From the NCBI RefSeq assembly GCF_003201775.1, contig NZ_QJJZ01000019.1, forward strand, positions 1 through 64,000: DNA of 64,000 nucleotides, written 5' to 3'. The stretch's first letter is position 1; every line of letters starts with the position of its first letter. This DNA is from Arenibacter sp. ARW7G5Y1. GTDB lineage: Bacteria > Bacteroidota > Bacteroidia > Flavobacteriales > Flavobacteriaceae. Below, one piece after another: positions 28,530 to 37,656 of the stretch. The notes beneath the pieces were generated by a model. It was not told where the DNA came from. It saw nothing but the letters and a program-made list of their open reading frames with translations, and searched no databases. Made by a program: the position numbers and the translations under genes.

Positions 28530-29363
28530 ATGAAAGTGTATAAGACCAACCAAGGAGTTTTGATTGAAAATAACCACAAATTTTATCTTACCGATAAGGA
28601 ATGGGATTCCTTTATTACCGATGATGCCATTTACGATAACACACTAAGTTTAATTTCCAAGCTTCAGCCTATAGACAATAGTGCTGCCTTGTTGAATGGA
28701 AGTTTACTGCCTCCGGTTGGTCAACAAGAAATTTGGGCGTCCGGGGTAACCTACTACAAGAGTAGGGAGGCCCGTATTGAAGAATCCAAAGATGCTGGTG
28801 GTGGCGATTTTTACGACCGGGTTTATAATGCGGAAAGGCCGGAATTGTTTTTTAAAAGTACGGCAAGTAGGGCAGTGGGCCACAAGCAGGATGTAAGGAT
28901 CAGAAAGGATTCCAAGTGGAACGTTCCTGAACCGGAATTGACTTTGGTGATTACCCCAAACGGCAAAATAATTGGCTACACTATTGGCAACGATATGAGC
29001 TCCAGGGATATTGAAGGTGAGAATCCATTGTACCTTCCCCAAGCCAAGAGTTATGATGGCGCTGCGGCTATAGGCCCTTGTATTTGGCTGACCAAGGAAC
29101 CTATTTCTATGGATGCCAAGATTAGAATTGAAATTGTACGAAAAGGAAATACCGTGTTCGAAGGGGAGACCGAGGTGGGCCAAATGAAACGAAAACTCAC
29201 CGATCTAGTTCACTATTTGTATCGTGAAATGTCCTTTCCTTTTGGAAGCCTTTTAATGACAGGGACGGGAGTGGTGCCTCCGGATTCTTTTACCTTGGAC
29301 CATGGGGATGTTGTTAACATTACGGTCGATTCCATAGGGACCCTATCCAATACCGTAGCTTAA
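28530..29363 (+). CDS. FAH-family hydrolase, probable 2-keto-3-deoxy sugar-acid dehydratase type
   Basis: The 277-residue protein has the fumarylacetoacetate-hydrolase fold. Metal-binding E134 and E136 lie in NVPEPELTLV. D155 is in IGNDMSSRD, and K173 and D176 are in QAKSYDG. The N-terminal half, with ASGVTYYKSREARIEE and YDRVYNAERPELFFK, resembles 2-keto-3-deoxy-D-arabinonate dehydratase-type members more than true fumarylacetoacetases. Its place directly after a GntP permease supports sugar-acid catabolism. The exact substrate is inferred, not shown. Confidence 0.82.
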   Translation: MKVYKTNQGVLIENNHKFYLTDKEWDSFITDDAIYDNTLSLISKLQPIDNSAALLNGSLLPPVGQQEIWASGVTYYKSREARIEESKDAGGGDFYDRVYNAERPELFFKSTASRAVGHKQDVRIRKDSKWNVPEPELTLVITPNGKIIGYTIGNDMSSRDIEGENPLYLPQAKSYDGAAAIGPCIWLTKEPISMDAKIRIEIVRKGNTVFEGETEVGQMKRKLTDLVHYLYREMSFPFGSLLMTGTGVVPPDSFTLDHGDVVNITVDSIGTLSNTVA

Positions 29364-29382
29364 TCGTATATATAAATCAAGA

Positions 29383-29691
29383 ATGATGGCCGTTCCCAAC
29401 AGTATAGAAGAGTTTAATGCGACCTTGTCCCAACAAACGGCACCCTCCTCTTGGCCCGAAGCCTTACGGGCCATGTGGTTCGATGCCAAGGGGGATTGGG
29501 AGTCTTCCCATGAAATTGCACAGGACCTGCATACTTCAGATGGCAGCTGGATCCATGCCTATTTGCACCGTAAGGAAGGGGATAAGTTCAATGCGGGATA
29601 TTGGTATAGAATGGCAGGAAAAAAATTTCCGGAGATAGAATTGGATGTTGAACAACGCCAATTGGTGGCGTTTTTTCTAGCTCAACAGTAG
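29383..29691 (+). CDS. Conserved small protein of unknown function in the sugar-acid operon
   Basis: The 102-residue soluble protein is not one I recognise by name. It is rich in tryptophan and aromatic residues, with SSWPEALRAMWFDAKGDWESSHEIAQD in the first half and a striking WIHAYLHRKEGDKFNAGYWYRMAG in the second. The repeated H, E, D and aromatic residues look like a conserved helical repeat surface, possibly TPR-like. It follows the FAH gene by 19 nt and is followed by a strong terminator, so it is the last gene of the GntP operon. A second ATG follows immediately after the first. Confidence 0.75.
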   Translation: MMAVPNSIEEFNATLSQQTAPSSWPEALRAMWFDAKGDWESSHEIAQDLHTSDGSWIHAYLHRKEGDKFNAGYWYRMAGKKFPEIELDVEQRQLVAFFLAQQ

Positions 29692-29730
29692 TACTGTTGT
29701 TTTGGGGCAATGCCAGGTAGTTATCACCAT

Positions 29731-29769
29731 AAAAAAAGCGGTCATGTTATACCCATGACCGCTTTTTTT
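29731..29769. terminator. Bidirectional intrinsic terminator
   Basis: A perfect 16-bp stem (29731-29746 with 29754-29769) has A and T runs at its ends and a 7-nt loop. It ends the rightward GntP operon and can also serve the convergent NIPSNAP gene. Confidence 0.9.
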
Positions 29770-29831
29770 TAAATACTTTTCATTGCCTCCTGGTTTATAG
29801 GTTGGCATGGGAAAAAGAAAAGGGTGTATGA

Positions 29832-30608
29832 TCAATAATCGGAATATTCTGTAGGATAGAAGAATCGGGTAACGTTTTTGGAAACGTTGTTTTGGTAATT
29901 GGGGTCCGATTTTAATTTGTTCCATACAGGTGAGTCGGAAAAGGATTTCCAATGGGCATCCCTACTGGCCTGATTTTCAAAGGTGGTCATATACATGAGG
30001 TTCGGCATTGTTGCACCGGACAAAACCTCACCATAGAATACGGCATTAAAGCCCAAACTGTCGAAAAGGCTTACTTCCCCACCTTTGTTGAACATGGCCA
30101 CTTTGTTGATGTATTTGGCCTCTGTTGCCGATTCATAACTTCTTAATTCATAGATTCGGTCCTTACGGGGGCCACCAAGGGGTGAAGGCTTCATTTTAGG
30201 CATTTCTACAAAAGCTTTTAAAATAACGGATTCAACCCTGCTATAGGGTGGGTTGTTATAAGGGGCATCCAAAAAATCCTTGGCAGTTGCCATATAAACC
30301 TTGTCCTTTTGCAGCTTGGTTCCCATTGTATCCATATCGTCAATAGCTTTCATGGGAATCAATACTTTAATACTGCGCGGATGTAGTGAGTCGATTGTTC
30401 TTGGTTTAAATACCCCCACATTCTTGATATTGAGTTTTTTGAGGGCAGGCAATAAGGCTTTACTTAGGTAATCGTCAGTACTTTTTTCCTGTTCCTCCGT
30501 ATCCAGGAGGTAGGTTTTTAGTTGGTAATATTCCCGCTGGTTGGCCTGACTATAGGTGTTTATCGTAAATAGCAATAAAAGAACTGAAATATATGCAGTT
30601 TTGTACAT
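29832..30608 (-). CDS. Secreted NIPSNAP-family protein
   Basis: The 258-residue protein begins with a signal peptide (about 1-20, ending TYSQ), so it is exported. Two NIPSNAP-like alpha/beta units follow, one with REYYQLKTYLLD (about 25-36) and one with DRIYELRSYES (about 145-155). The latter continues with GFNAVFYGEVLSG and MTTFENQASRDAHWKSF. Such ferredoxin-like dimeric domains are widespread, but their bacterial roles are poorly defined. It is transcribed alone toward the terminator at 29731-29769. I cannot tie it to the neighbouring molybdo-enzyme. Confidence 0.85.
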   Translation of the reverse strand: MYKTAYISVLLLLFTINTYSQANQREYYQLKTYLLDTEEQEKSTDDYLSKALLPALKKLNIKNVGVFKPRTIDSLHPRSIKVLIPMKAIDDMDTMGTKLQKDKVYMATAKDFLDAPYNNPPYSRVESVILKAFVEMPKMKPSPLGGPRKDRIYELRSYESATEAKYINKVAMFNKGGEVSLFDSLGFNAVFYGEVLSGATMPNLMYMTTFENQASRDAHWKSFSDSPVWNKLKSDPNYQNNVSKNVTRFFYPTEYSDY

Positions 30609-30736
30609 TGGAATTGGTTTAAGATAAATATTAGATTTTTGGTGCCTCTTAAGTTAGGGCTTTTGAATATAATGCAATAATTATTTTAAATAAACTAACA
30701 ATATTGGGTAACCCCCCAAACTCTTCATGGCAAGGG

Positions 30737-33040
30737 CTAGGATCCATGTTTTTTGAGCTTAATGACCACTGATTTGGATGTAGGGGTATTGCTTTTATCG
30801 GCTGTACTGTTTAATGGTACCAGGACATTGGCTTCGGGGAAATAGGTGGCACAGCATTTTTCAGGAATATTATAAGGCAGAACAATGAACTTTTGCGCTA
30901 CCCTTTCTGTATTGTTGTGAAAATTATAAAGGTCTACCAAATCCCTTTCCTTGAGGTGGTATCCTTCAATATCCTTGGGGTGCATCAATATAACCCTTCG
31001 TTCATTAAATATGCCCCTGTAACGATCATTGAGTCCATAAATAGTGGTGTTATATTGATCGTGGCTCCTTATGGTCATCATTAAAAGCTCATCTTCGTCC
31101 AAAGCTATGGCCCCACTATTGGATATGCTAAAATTGGCCTTTCCAGTAGTGGTGTTAAAGGAATTGTCCCGTGCCCCGTTGGGTAGGTAAAAGCCGGATG
31201 GCTGCCTTACCCTTTGGTTGTAGTCCTCAAATCCAGGAATACATTCTTCAATGCTGTCCCTTATATGGTCGTAATGTTGCAGGTATTTTTCCCAATCCAC
31301 TTTGGAGTTTTTTAGGGTTGCCATGGCCATTTGACAAACAATGGCAGGTTCACTTAACATTTGGGACGATATGGGTTTAAGACTTCCCTTGGAGCTGTGA
31401 ACGACCCCCATGGAGTTTTCAACACTTATAAACTGTAATTCACCGTTCATAAGATCTTTGTCCGTTCTTCCCAAACACGGTAAAATTAATGCTTCTTTGC
31501 CGTGGATAAGATGACTGCGATTTAATTTGGTGGAAACTTGTACCGTTAGCTTACATTTTTGCAGTGCCTCGGCCGTAAACAGGGTATCTGGGGTAGCGGA
31601 TAGAAAATTACCGCCCATGGCAAAAAATACCTTGGCCTTACCGCAATGCATGGCATTAATACTGTCTACCGTATCAAATCCATGCTTGCGCGGTGGGGTA
31701 AAATGGAAAACTTTCTCCAAACGGTCCAAAAATGACTTGGGAGGCTTTTCGTAAATTCCCATGGTTCGATCTCCCTGTACATTGCTATGGCCACGAACAG
31801 GACAGGTGCCGGCTCCAGGTTTGCCAATACTTCCCTTCAGTAATAAAAGGTTTACTACCTCTTTTATGGTATTTACAGAATTCTTGTGCTGGGTTAGACC
31901 CATGGCCCAGCAAGCAATAATCTTATTTTTGTTGCATAGTATTTTGGCCACCCTCTGCAAGGTCTGCAGTGGAATTCCGCATTCCATTATTAACTTATCT
32001 AGATCCAGTGTTCTTAGGTGAGCTAGGTAATCTTCGGAACCTTGGGTTTTTTCTTTGATAAAATCCAAGTTAAAAATAGCCCCGGGATGTTTGTCCTCCT
32101 CAATCAACATAAGTTTTGCCAAGGCCTGTAGGAGCGCCATATCCCCATTAATTTTCACCTGTAGGTACAGGTCGGTTAATTTCGACTTTATTCCCAGGGC
32201 ACCTTTTATTTCCTGGGGATTGTTGAAATTTAACAATCCGGTTTCAATGATTGGATTTATAGAGATAATGGTAGCCCCATTTTCTTTGGCCTTTTTTAGG
32301 GCGCTCAGCATTCTTGGATGATTGGTGCCCGGATTTTGTCCCAGGATAAGGATAACCTCGGTCTTGTAAAAATCTTCCAGTTTTACAGAACCCTTGCCTA
32401 TACCCAAGGTATCGGTTAGGGCAACGCCACTACTTTCATGGCACATATTACTGCAGTCGGGCATATTGTTGGTGCCGTATTCCCTAACAAAAAGTTGGTA
32501 CAGGAAGGCAGCCTCGTTACTTGTCCTGCCCGAAGTATAAAATATGGCCTCGTCGGGACTTTTTAGTCCATTTAGATGTCCTGCTATTTTGGAAAATGCA
32601 CTTTCCCAGCTTATTTCTTGATAATAATCGGAGCCTTCGGGCAAGTACATAGGCTGGGCCAATCTACCTTTTTTTCCAATTTCATAATCTGAAAGCGTGG
32701 AAAGTTGCGAGACACTGTTTTCTTGGAAAAAGGCGGTGTCCAGTTTTTTGGTAGTGGCCTCCTCGGCAATAGCCTTGGCACCATTCTCGCAGTATTCGGC
32801 TATGCTGCTTCTCTCATCATCGGGATCTGGCCAGGCACAGCCGGGACAATCAATTCCGCCCTTTTGGTTGAGGTTTGCAAGCGCTTTCAATCCTCGGCCG
32901 AGTCCCATTTCTCCAAATACATGTTTGGCTGAAGAAATAACGGCAGGAATACCTGCAGCTACTTTTTTTGGAACAGTAGTTTTTATACCGGTCAATTTTG
33001 CCGGTGCCGTTGCCTTAGGTTTTTCTTGGTTTTTGGCCAT
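30737..33040 (-). CDS. FdhF/YdeP-family molybdopterin oxidoreductase
   Basis: This 767-residue protein matches the FdhF/YdeP branch of the DMSO-reductase superfamily, related to formate dehydrogenase alpha subunits. The N-terminal signature GIDCPGCAWPDPDD lies near 63-76. DCSNMCHESSGVAL follows (about 195-208), then ILGQNPGTNHPRML, a cofactor-binding GQNPG-type motif. A C-terminal molybdopterin-dinucleotide domain has RSHDQYNTTIYGLNDRYRG. The classical FeS Cys pattern is reduced and no selenocysteine TGA is needed. No signal peptide is seen, so it is cytoplasmic. The partner gene overlaps by 1 nt and fdhD lies upstream. The physiological substrate is unknown. Confidence 0.9.
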   Translation of the reverse strand: MAKNQEKPKATAPAKLTGIKTTVPKKVAAGIPAVISSAKHVFGEMGLGRGLKALANLNQKGGIDCPGCAWPDPDDERSSIAEYCENGAKAIAEEATTKKLDTAFFQENSVSQLSTLSDYEIGKKGRLAQPMYLPEGSDYYQEISWESAFSKIAGHLNGLKSPDEAIFYTSGRTSNEAAFLYQLFVREYGTNNMPDCSNMCHESSGVALTDTLGIGKGSVKLEDFYKTEVILILGQNPGTNHPRMLSALKKAKENGATIISINPIIETGLLNFNNPQEIKGALGIKSKLTDLYLQVKINGDMALLQALAKLMLIEEDKHPGAIFNLDFIKEKTQGSEDYLAHLRTLDLDKLIMECGIPLQTLQRVAKILCNKNKIIACWAMGLTQHKNSVNTIKEVVNLLLLKGSIGKPGAGTCPVRGHSNVQGDRTMGIYEKPPKSFLDRLEKVFHFTPPRKHGFDTVDSINAMHCGKAKVFFAMGGNFLSATPDTLFTAEALQKCKLTVQVSTKLNRSHLIHGKEALILPCLGRTDKDLMNGELQFISVENSMGVVHSSKGSLKPISSQMLSEPAIVCQMAMATLKNSKVDWEKYLQHYDHIRDSIEECIPGFEDYNQRVRQPSGFYLPNGARDNSFNTTTGKANFSISNSGAIALDEDELLMMTIRSHDQYNTTIYGLNDRYRGIFNERRVILMHPKDIEGYHLKERDLVDLYNFHNNTERVAQKFIVLPYNIPEKCCATYFPEANVLVPLNSTADKSNTPTSKSVVIKLKKHGS

Positions 33041-33414
33041 TATTTCTTGGTTATTGCCGCGGGGTTGGGATAGTTGTCGGATTGGTCCTCCAGGCGTTCA
33101 TCCAAACAAACAAAATCTTTTTCCAATAATAAATTCAGTACCTGACCGTCTTTTAAAATCATTTTGTTTTCATAACCTACCCGTTCATTGTCGGGCCATT
33201 TTAAACTGTCGTTCTTTGGTACAAATAGGGTAATGGTGTTTTCTTGAAATTCCGCTTCAAGGTCGGTAATGTTTTCCTTGGCGGCAACTGCGTAGGTGAA
33301 ATTCTTGCCGTCAAAAGCAGTCTGCTCCCTATAGTAGCCGTCTTTCTTCAACGATGCTACTTCCGAACGGGTAAGCCTATAACGAACCGAATTTCCTTGT
33401 ATCCTAATTTTCAT
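33040..33414 (-). CDS. Small protein linked to the YdeP oxidoreductase, DUF7009-like
   Basis: The 124-residue soluble protein has a beta-rich pattern (MKIRIQGNSVRYRLTRSEV, then FTYAVAAKENITDLEAEF and TITLFVPKND) and a conserved tail FVCLDERLEDQSDNYPNP with one cysteine. I associate it tentatively with DUF7009. Its stop codon shares one base with the oxidoreductase ATG, and fdhD is immediately upstream, so translation is coupled. It may be a dedicated chaperone, assembly factor or small subunit of the molybdo-enzyme; this is inferred from position only. Confidence 0.7.
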   Translation of the reverse strand: MKIRIQGNSVRYRLTRSEVASLKKDGYYREQTAFDGKNFTYAVAAKENITDLEAEFQENTITLFVPKNDSLKWPDNERVGYENKMILKDGQVLNLLLEKDFVCLDERLEDQSDNYPNPAAITKK

Positions 33415-33482
33415 TCAAACAATTTTTTAACCTTAATTTTATAAAGTTAGGTATTCGATAATCAGTCTCAAAGTTTAGGTTC

Positions 33483-34316
33483 CTAAATTTTAATCCGTTT
33501 TGAGCCCGAATAGATGTTATACCTGGTTTCGCTTAAAAAGCCTATAAGCGTAATATTGTGTTCCATGGCCATTTCTATGGCCAAGCTGGACGGGGCTCCC
33601 ACGGCCATAACAAAGTGTATCCCTGCCATGGCCGCTTTTTGTATCAATTCGAAGCTGGCACGACCGCTTAGAAACAATAAATACTGGTCTAAGGGCAATA
33701 GCCTTTTGCTAAGTACATTTCCAATAATTTTGTCCAAAGCATTGTGTCTTCCAACGTCTTCCCGCATTACAATCAATTCGCCTTGAATATTAAATAGTGC
33801 TGCTGCGTGTATTCCCCCGGTATTGTTAAATACTTGCTGCTCTATCTGAAGTATGCCGGGAAAGGATTTAATGCGATTTTTTTCAATCTGAAAATCGCCC
33901 GGGGACGGTGGTAGTCTGCATATTGTTTTTATGGCTTCGATACTGGCTTTGCCACAAACTCCGCAACTACTGCTGGTGTAGAAATTTCGCTCCAGTTTGC
34001 CAAGATCTATGTCTTCGGAGTTATGTAGGTGTACATTTATGCTGTTTTCAGTATGGACGACCTTTTTTATTTGATCGGAGTCCCGTATAATGCCCTCTGT
34101 AAACAAAAATCCAATGGCCAGGTCTTGATCATGGCCAGGGGTCCTCATAGTAATGGAGATGTTTTTGTTGGTAATGGGAAAATCCAAATTTAAAACGCTG
34201 ATACTAATTTGCAATGGCTCCTCAACAGCTATGGCGTCCGTGTGTTCTACAAGATCGTCTCCCTTTATTTTTATTATTTTCCTTGAAACTATAGATTTTC
34301 CTTTTTCCTGAATCAT
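33483..34316 (-). CDS. fdhD: Formate dehydrogenase accessory sulfurtransferase FdhD
   Basis: FdhD carries sulfur from a cysteine desulfurase to the molybdenum cofactor of formate-dehydrogenase-type enzymes. The 277-residue protein shows the catalytic CxxC pair in SSSCGVCGKAS (C118, C121), the GHDQDLAIGFLFTEGI segment and the C-terminal MREDVGRHNALDKIIG and LFLSGRASFELIQKAAMAG. It precedes the small protein and the YdeP oxidoreductase on the same strand, which makes that enzyme its obvious client. The nucleotidase genes lie 10 nt upstream on the same strand. Confidence 0.96.
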   Translation of the reverse strand: MIQEKGKSIVSRKIIKIKGDDLVEHTDAIAVEEPLQISISVLNLDFPITNKNISITMRTPGHDQDLAIGFLFTEGIIRDSDQIKKVVHTENSINVHLHNSEDIDLGKLERNFYTSSSCGVCGKASIEAIKTICRLPPSPGDFQIEKNRIKSFPGILQIEQQVFNNTGGIHAAALFNIQGELIVMREDVGRHNALDKIIGNVLSKRLLPLDQYLLFLSGRASFELIQKAAMAGIHFVMAVGAPSSLAIEMAMEHNITLIGFLSETRYNIYSGSKRIKI

Positions 34317-34325
34317 ACTATGTGG

Positions 34326-35237
34326 TTATACTTTGATGGATACTCCCTCGGCACCGTTTTGTTTGCCATCGTCAAAATAGAAGTCGATTCGACCTAAATT
34401 AATACCGAAGCATCCAACCTGGTTTACCAACATTTGTTGGTTTTTTCTATTGTTTACAATGGTGGGCCTGTCCAAGAATGTATGTGTATGGCCTCCAATA
34501 ATCAAATCTATGTTTTCTGTGCGTGCGGCTAATTTCAGATCATCCGGTTTTTGAGGGTTTTGATATTGATACCCTAAATGGGAAAGACAAATGATTAAGT
34601 TGCATTTTTCCTCTTCTTTTAAGGTACGGCTCATGTCTTGGGCAATTTCTATAGGGTCTAGGTATACCGTCTCTTGGTAAAGTTTTTTAGTGACAAGACC
34701 AGCGAGTTCTATGCCCAATCCAAAAACCCCAATTTTAATTCCATCTACCATATATGTTTTATAAGGCCGCACATGACTGTCCATAAGCGTATTGCCAAAG
34801 TCATAATTGGCAGATAAAAAATCGAAGGAAGCATAGGGCAGTTGGGCATACAGGCCATTGATGCCATTGTCAAAATCATGATTTCCAATGGTCGCGGCAT
34901 CATATTTTAACATGCTCATCAGTTTAAATTCCAGTTCTCCCCCATAAAAATTGAAGTAGGGCGTTCCTTGAAAAATGTCCCCTGCATCGAACAATAGTGT
35001 ATTTGGGTTTTCTTTTCTGATTTGATCTACCAAAGTCGCCCTTCTTGCCAAACCGCCCATATTGGGATAGCTGGAGTGGTCGGTAGGAAAGGGATCTATA
35101 TGGCTATGTACATCATTGGTGTGCAATATGGTAACGTGCTTGTTCGCCGAGTCTTGGCAGGAATTTAACGATAGTCCCCCAATACTGATAAAAGTGGCTG
35201 AAGCAGCTGTTCCGGATATGAATTTTCTACGTTCCAT
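34326..35237 (-). CDS. 5'-nucleotidase metallophosphatase domain protein
   Basis: The 303-residue protein is the catalytic half of a UshA-type 5'-nucleotidase. Metal motifs are TILHTNDVHSH (D and H, about residues 35-45), DAGDIFQGTPYFNFYGG, GNHDFDNG (about 117-124), and IGGHTHTF near the C-terminus. The N-terminus has a twin-arginine motif ERRKFISG and a lipobox ending in C27, so it is probably a Tat-exported lipoprotein. The usual C-terminal nucleotide-binding domain is missing; it is encoded by the separate gene 2 nt upstream. Confidence 0.9.
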   Translation of the reverse strand: MERRKFISGTAASATFISIGGLSLNSCQDSANKHVTILHTNDVHSHIDPFPTDHSSYPNMGGLARRATLVDQIRKENPNTLLFDAGDIFQGTPYFNFYGGELEFKLMSMLKYDAATIGNHDFDNGINGLYAQLPYASFDFLSANYDFGNTLMDSHVRPYKTYMVDGIKIGVFGLGIELAGLVTKKLYQETVYLDPIEIAQDMSRTLKEEEKCNLIICLSHLGYQYQNPQKPDDLKLAARTENIDLIIGGHTHTFLDRPTIVNNRKNQQMLVNQVGCFGINLGRIDFYFDDGKQNGAEGVSIKV

Positions 35238-35239
35238 AA

Positions 35240-36004
35240 TTAGTTGATTTGAATAAACCGGTTATCCGTTGCTGCAGTGAGAGTGTCTATTTTTTTGAAA
35301 TAATCTATCAGGGCATTTCTAATCAAATAGTCGGAATCGGTCAAAGAAATATGTTCCTTTAAAAAATCCATTTTGTCACCACCGGTTATCAAGTAATCTG
35401 AAGTGGCTACATAATAGGTCTTGTTTTCGTCAAAGGGCTTTCCTTGAATATTTACAGCTTGCAAACTTTTATTCTTATCCACGATTATTTGAATCCCTGC
35501 AATGGGGTGGGGAACGCTGGACTTTATAAGGAACGACACCATGGCCCTGATGGCCTTACCATCCAATTCGGCTATTACTACCGAATTTTCAAAGGGCATT
35601 ATTTCGTAGGCGGTACGTTCGCTTATGTTCCCTGCCGAAATTATAGACCTGATACTCCCATGGTTAAGAAGTACAAAATCTATATTTTTGCCTGTTCTAG
35701 CCTTGAAGACAGGGTTTACTTCCTGCATTACGATGTCTGCCATTAAATTGCCTGCAGGAGAATTGAGTGTGCCATCTGTTTTGGATATGGCTATTGGGGC
35801 ATATGCCAAAACACTGTCCAACACCTGGTTGATCCTGTTGCGAAATGGGGCGATAATGTTTTCAATTGAATCTTTTGGACTTGAAGTATAATTGATCTGT
35901 ATCCTTTGTCCCTCAATGTTTCTTAGTATAGGAACGGATTCCTTGCAACCTAGCGAAAACATTAATGTTGTAATTATAACAAAATGTTTGTTTTTTAAAT
36001 CCAT
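35240..36004 (-). CDS. 5'-nucleotidase C-terminal domain lipoprotein
   Basis: The 254-residue protein carries only the 5'-nucleotidase substrate-binding C-terminal domain, behind a lipoprotein signal with SLGC (C20). Family marks are GNLMADIV (about 87-95), DFVLLNHGSIRS (about 108-119), YEIMPFENSVVIAELDG and a C-terminal VATSDYLITGGDKMDF. It lacks all metallophosphatase motifs. Its gene lies 2 nt before the catalytic-domain gene, so the domain order is reversed relative to single-chain nucleotidases. The two proteins probably pair at the outer membrane. Confidence 0.9.
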   Translation of the reverse strand: MDLKNKHFVIITTLMFSLGCKESVPILRNIEGQRIQINYTSSPKDSIENIIAPFRNRINQVLDSVLAYAPIAISKTDGTLNSPAGNLMADIVMQEVNPVFKARTGKNIDFVLLNHGSIRSIISAGNISERTAYEIMPFENSVVIAELDGKAIRAMVSFLIKSSVPHPIAGIQIIVDKNKSLQAVNIQGKPFDENKTYYVATSDYLITGGDKMDFLKEHISLTDSDYLIRNALIDYFKKIDTLTAATDNRFIQIN

Positions 36005-36074
36005 ATACTTCTTACCTTCGTATTAATATTGAGGTGATATTATTTACATTTACATTCTTGAAATGTAAAAATAC

Positions 36075-36611
36075 ATGTTTTTAAAAACGCTTAAGGAAAA
36101 AATTAAATTTAGAGCTGGTAAAAAGTTTCTGCAGCGGGGATTGGACGCTCCCCAAGAGACTATTAACCGGGTTAAGGGAATAAGTTCTGTTGGTTGTATT
36201 GTTGATTTGGACGAGTTTGAAAATGCCAATGCGTTTTATGAGTTTGTAGATGAATTTTCCTTAAGGCCCAATTCGGTAAAAATAATTGGGTACAAGAAGT
36301 TTTATGACAAAAACTCCCCATATTCAACCCCAGTTTTTTCCAATAAGGATTTGGGGTGGAAAGGAAATATAGAAAACAGCTATGCCTTGGAGTTCTTAAA
36401 TAGGGAATATGACCTTTTGGTCAATTATTATACGGATGAAAAATTATTGTTGCAATTAATGACGTTAAAGACCAAGGCTAGGCTAAAGGTGGGTTTTGGC
36501 AGTGTGGATAAGAATTTAAATGATTTGATATTGAATACTCCCATTAAGGATTTCCAAACTTTCAAAAAGGAGTTACGGAAGTATTTAAGGGTTTTAAATG
36601 AGATTAAATAA
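36075..36611 (+). CDS. DUF6913-family protein
   Basis: The 178-residue soluble protein resembles the flavobacterial DUF6913 family, found just before dapA. Visible features are a basic N-terminus ([19 protein letters not shown]), a central [14 protein letters not shown] strand segment, [19 protein letters not shown], and a C-terminal [30 protein letters not shown]. No catalytic motif is evident. Its stop overlaps the dapA ATG by one base, so the two are translationally coupled. The function is unknown. Confidence 0.8.
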   Translation: MFLKTLKEKIKFRAGKKFLQRGLDAPQETINRVKGISSVGCIVDLDEFENANAFYEFVDEFSLRPNSVKIIGYKKFYDKNSPYSTPVFSNKDLGWKGNIENSYALEFLNREYDLLVNYYTDEKLLLQLMTLKTKARLKVGFGSVDKNLNDLILNTPIKDFQTFKKELRKYLRVLNEIK

Positions 36612-37501
36612 TGGAACAGTTAGTTGGAACGGGTGTTGCCCTAGTAACTCCTTTTAAGGAGGATTTTTCTATAGATACGATGGCTTTGGCAAAAATCGTA
36701 AATTATTGTGTGGACGGGGGAATAGATTATTTGGTTGTTTTGGGGACTACCGGGGAGTCTGTTGTGCTGACCAAAAAAGAAAAACAACTGGTTATAAATA
36801 CCATTGTGGATGCCAATGCGGGGAGATTGCCATTGGTTTTGGGAATAGGTAGTAACAATACGGCCGCTGTTGTTGAAGAGCTTCAAGATACCGACCTTAA
36901 GGATTTTGCGGCCATTTTGTCGGTTTCACCGTATTACAACAGGCCTACGCAAGAGGGTATATATCAGCATTTTAAAGCTATTTCCTTGGCCTCGCCCAAA
37001 CCTATTATATTGTACAATGTACCAGGTAGGACAGGTAGCAATATGCTTCCAGAAACGGTTTTGAGATTGGCCAATGACTTTAATAATATTATAGGTATCA
37101 AGGAGGCTTGCGGGGACATGGTTCAAATAATGCGCACCATTAAAGGCAAGCCCACTGATTTTATGGTAATTTCCGGGGATGATTTTACGGCACTTTCCAC
37201 GGTATTGGCCGGTGGTTCCGGGGTAATATCGGTTTTGGGACAGGGACTTCCCTCGGAATTTTCCCAAATGATACGTTTGGGGCTGGCTGGCAGGGTCAAG
37301 GAAGCCTTTGCCTTGCACTATGCGCTTCAGGATGGTATGGATTTGATTTTCAGAGAAGGGAATCCGGCGGGAATCAAGGCATTGTTGGAAGCCGTTGGTC
37401 TAGGTACTGCCGTTGTAAGGTTGCCATTGGTGGAAGCCACTTCTACCCTAAAAAAGACCATCAAGAGTTTTTTGAACACCTTGCTAAAGACGGTTGTATA
37501 G
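36611..37501 (+). CDS. dapA: 4-hydroxy-tetrahydrodipicolinate synthase
   Basis: DapA condenses pyruvate with aspartate semialdehyde, the first committed step to diaminopimelate and lysine. The 296-residue TIM-barrel enzyme has TTGES (46-50), the catalytic tyrosine Y135 in YNVPGRTG, and the Schiff-base lysine K164 in GIKEACGD. The length is typical. The upstream DUF6913 gene overlaps by one base. dapF of the same pathway lies at 13,440 in another operon. Confidence 0.97.
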   Translation: MEQLVGTGVALVTPFKEDFSIDTMALAKIVNYCVDGGIDYLVVLGTTGESVVLTKKEKQLVINTIVDANAGRLPLVLGIGSNNTAAVVEELQDTDLKDFAAILSVSPYYNRPTQEGIYQHFKAISLASPKPIILYNVPGRTGSNMLPETVLRLANDFNNIIGIKEACGDMVQIMRTIKGKPTDFMVISGDDFTALSTVLAGGSGVISVLGQGLPSEFSQMIRLGLAGRVKEAFALHYALQDGMDLIFREGNPAGIKALLEAVGLGTAVVRLPLVEATSTLKKTIKSFLNTLLKTVV

Positions 37502-37632
37502 TGAAAGGCCGCTATCTTGCCAATAGGATTTTTCTCCAACAAAGTTAAAACTTGCACAAAAATGTTGTAGTTGCTAAAGCGGCGGGCTATTTTAGCGCGA
37601 TAAAAATGTTTTTTATATCCGTTTAGAATCCT

Positions 37633-37640
37633 TAATTTTG
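37633..37640 (+). promoter_or_regulatory. Putative -7 box for bamD; supports start choice
   Basis: TAATTTTG predicts transcription from about 37646. That is just past an in-frame ATG at 37645, so the real bamD start must be the second ATG at 37657. Confidence 0.55.
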
Positions 37641-37656
37641 CAAAATGTTTTTAAAA

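Noticed and set aside
30737-33040. True formate dehydrogenase (FdhF) with selenocysteine
   Set aside because: No in-frame TGA interrupts the gene, and the N-terminal motif is of the YdeP branch.
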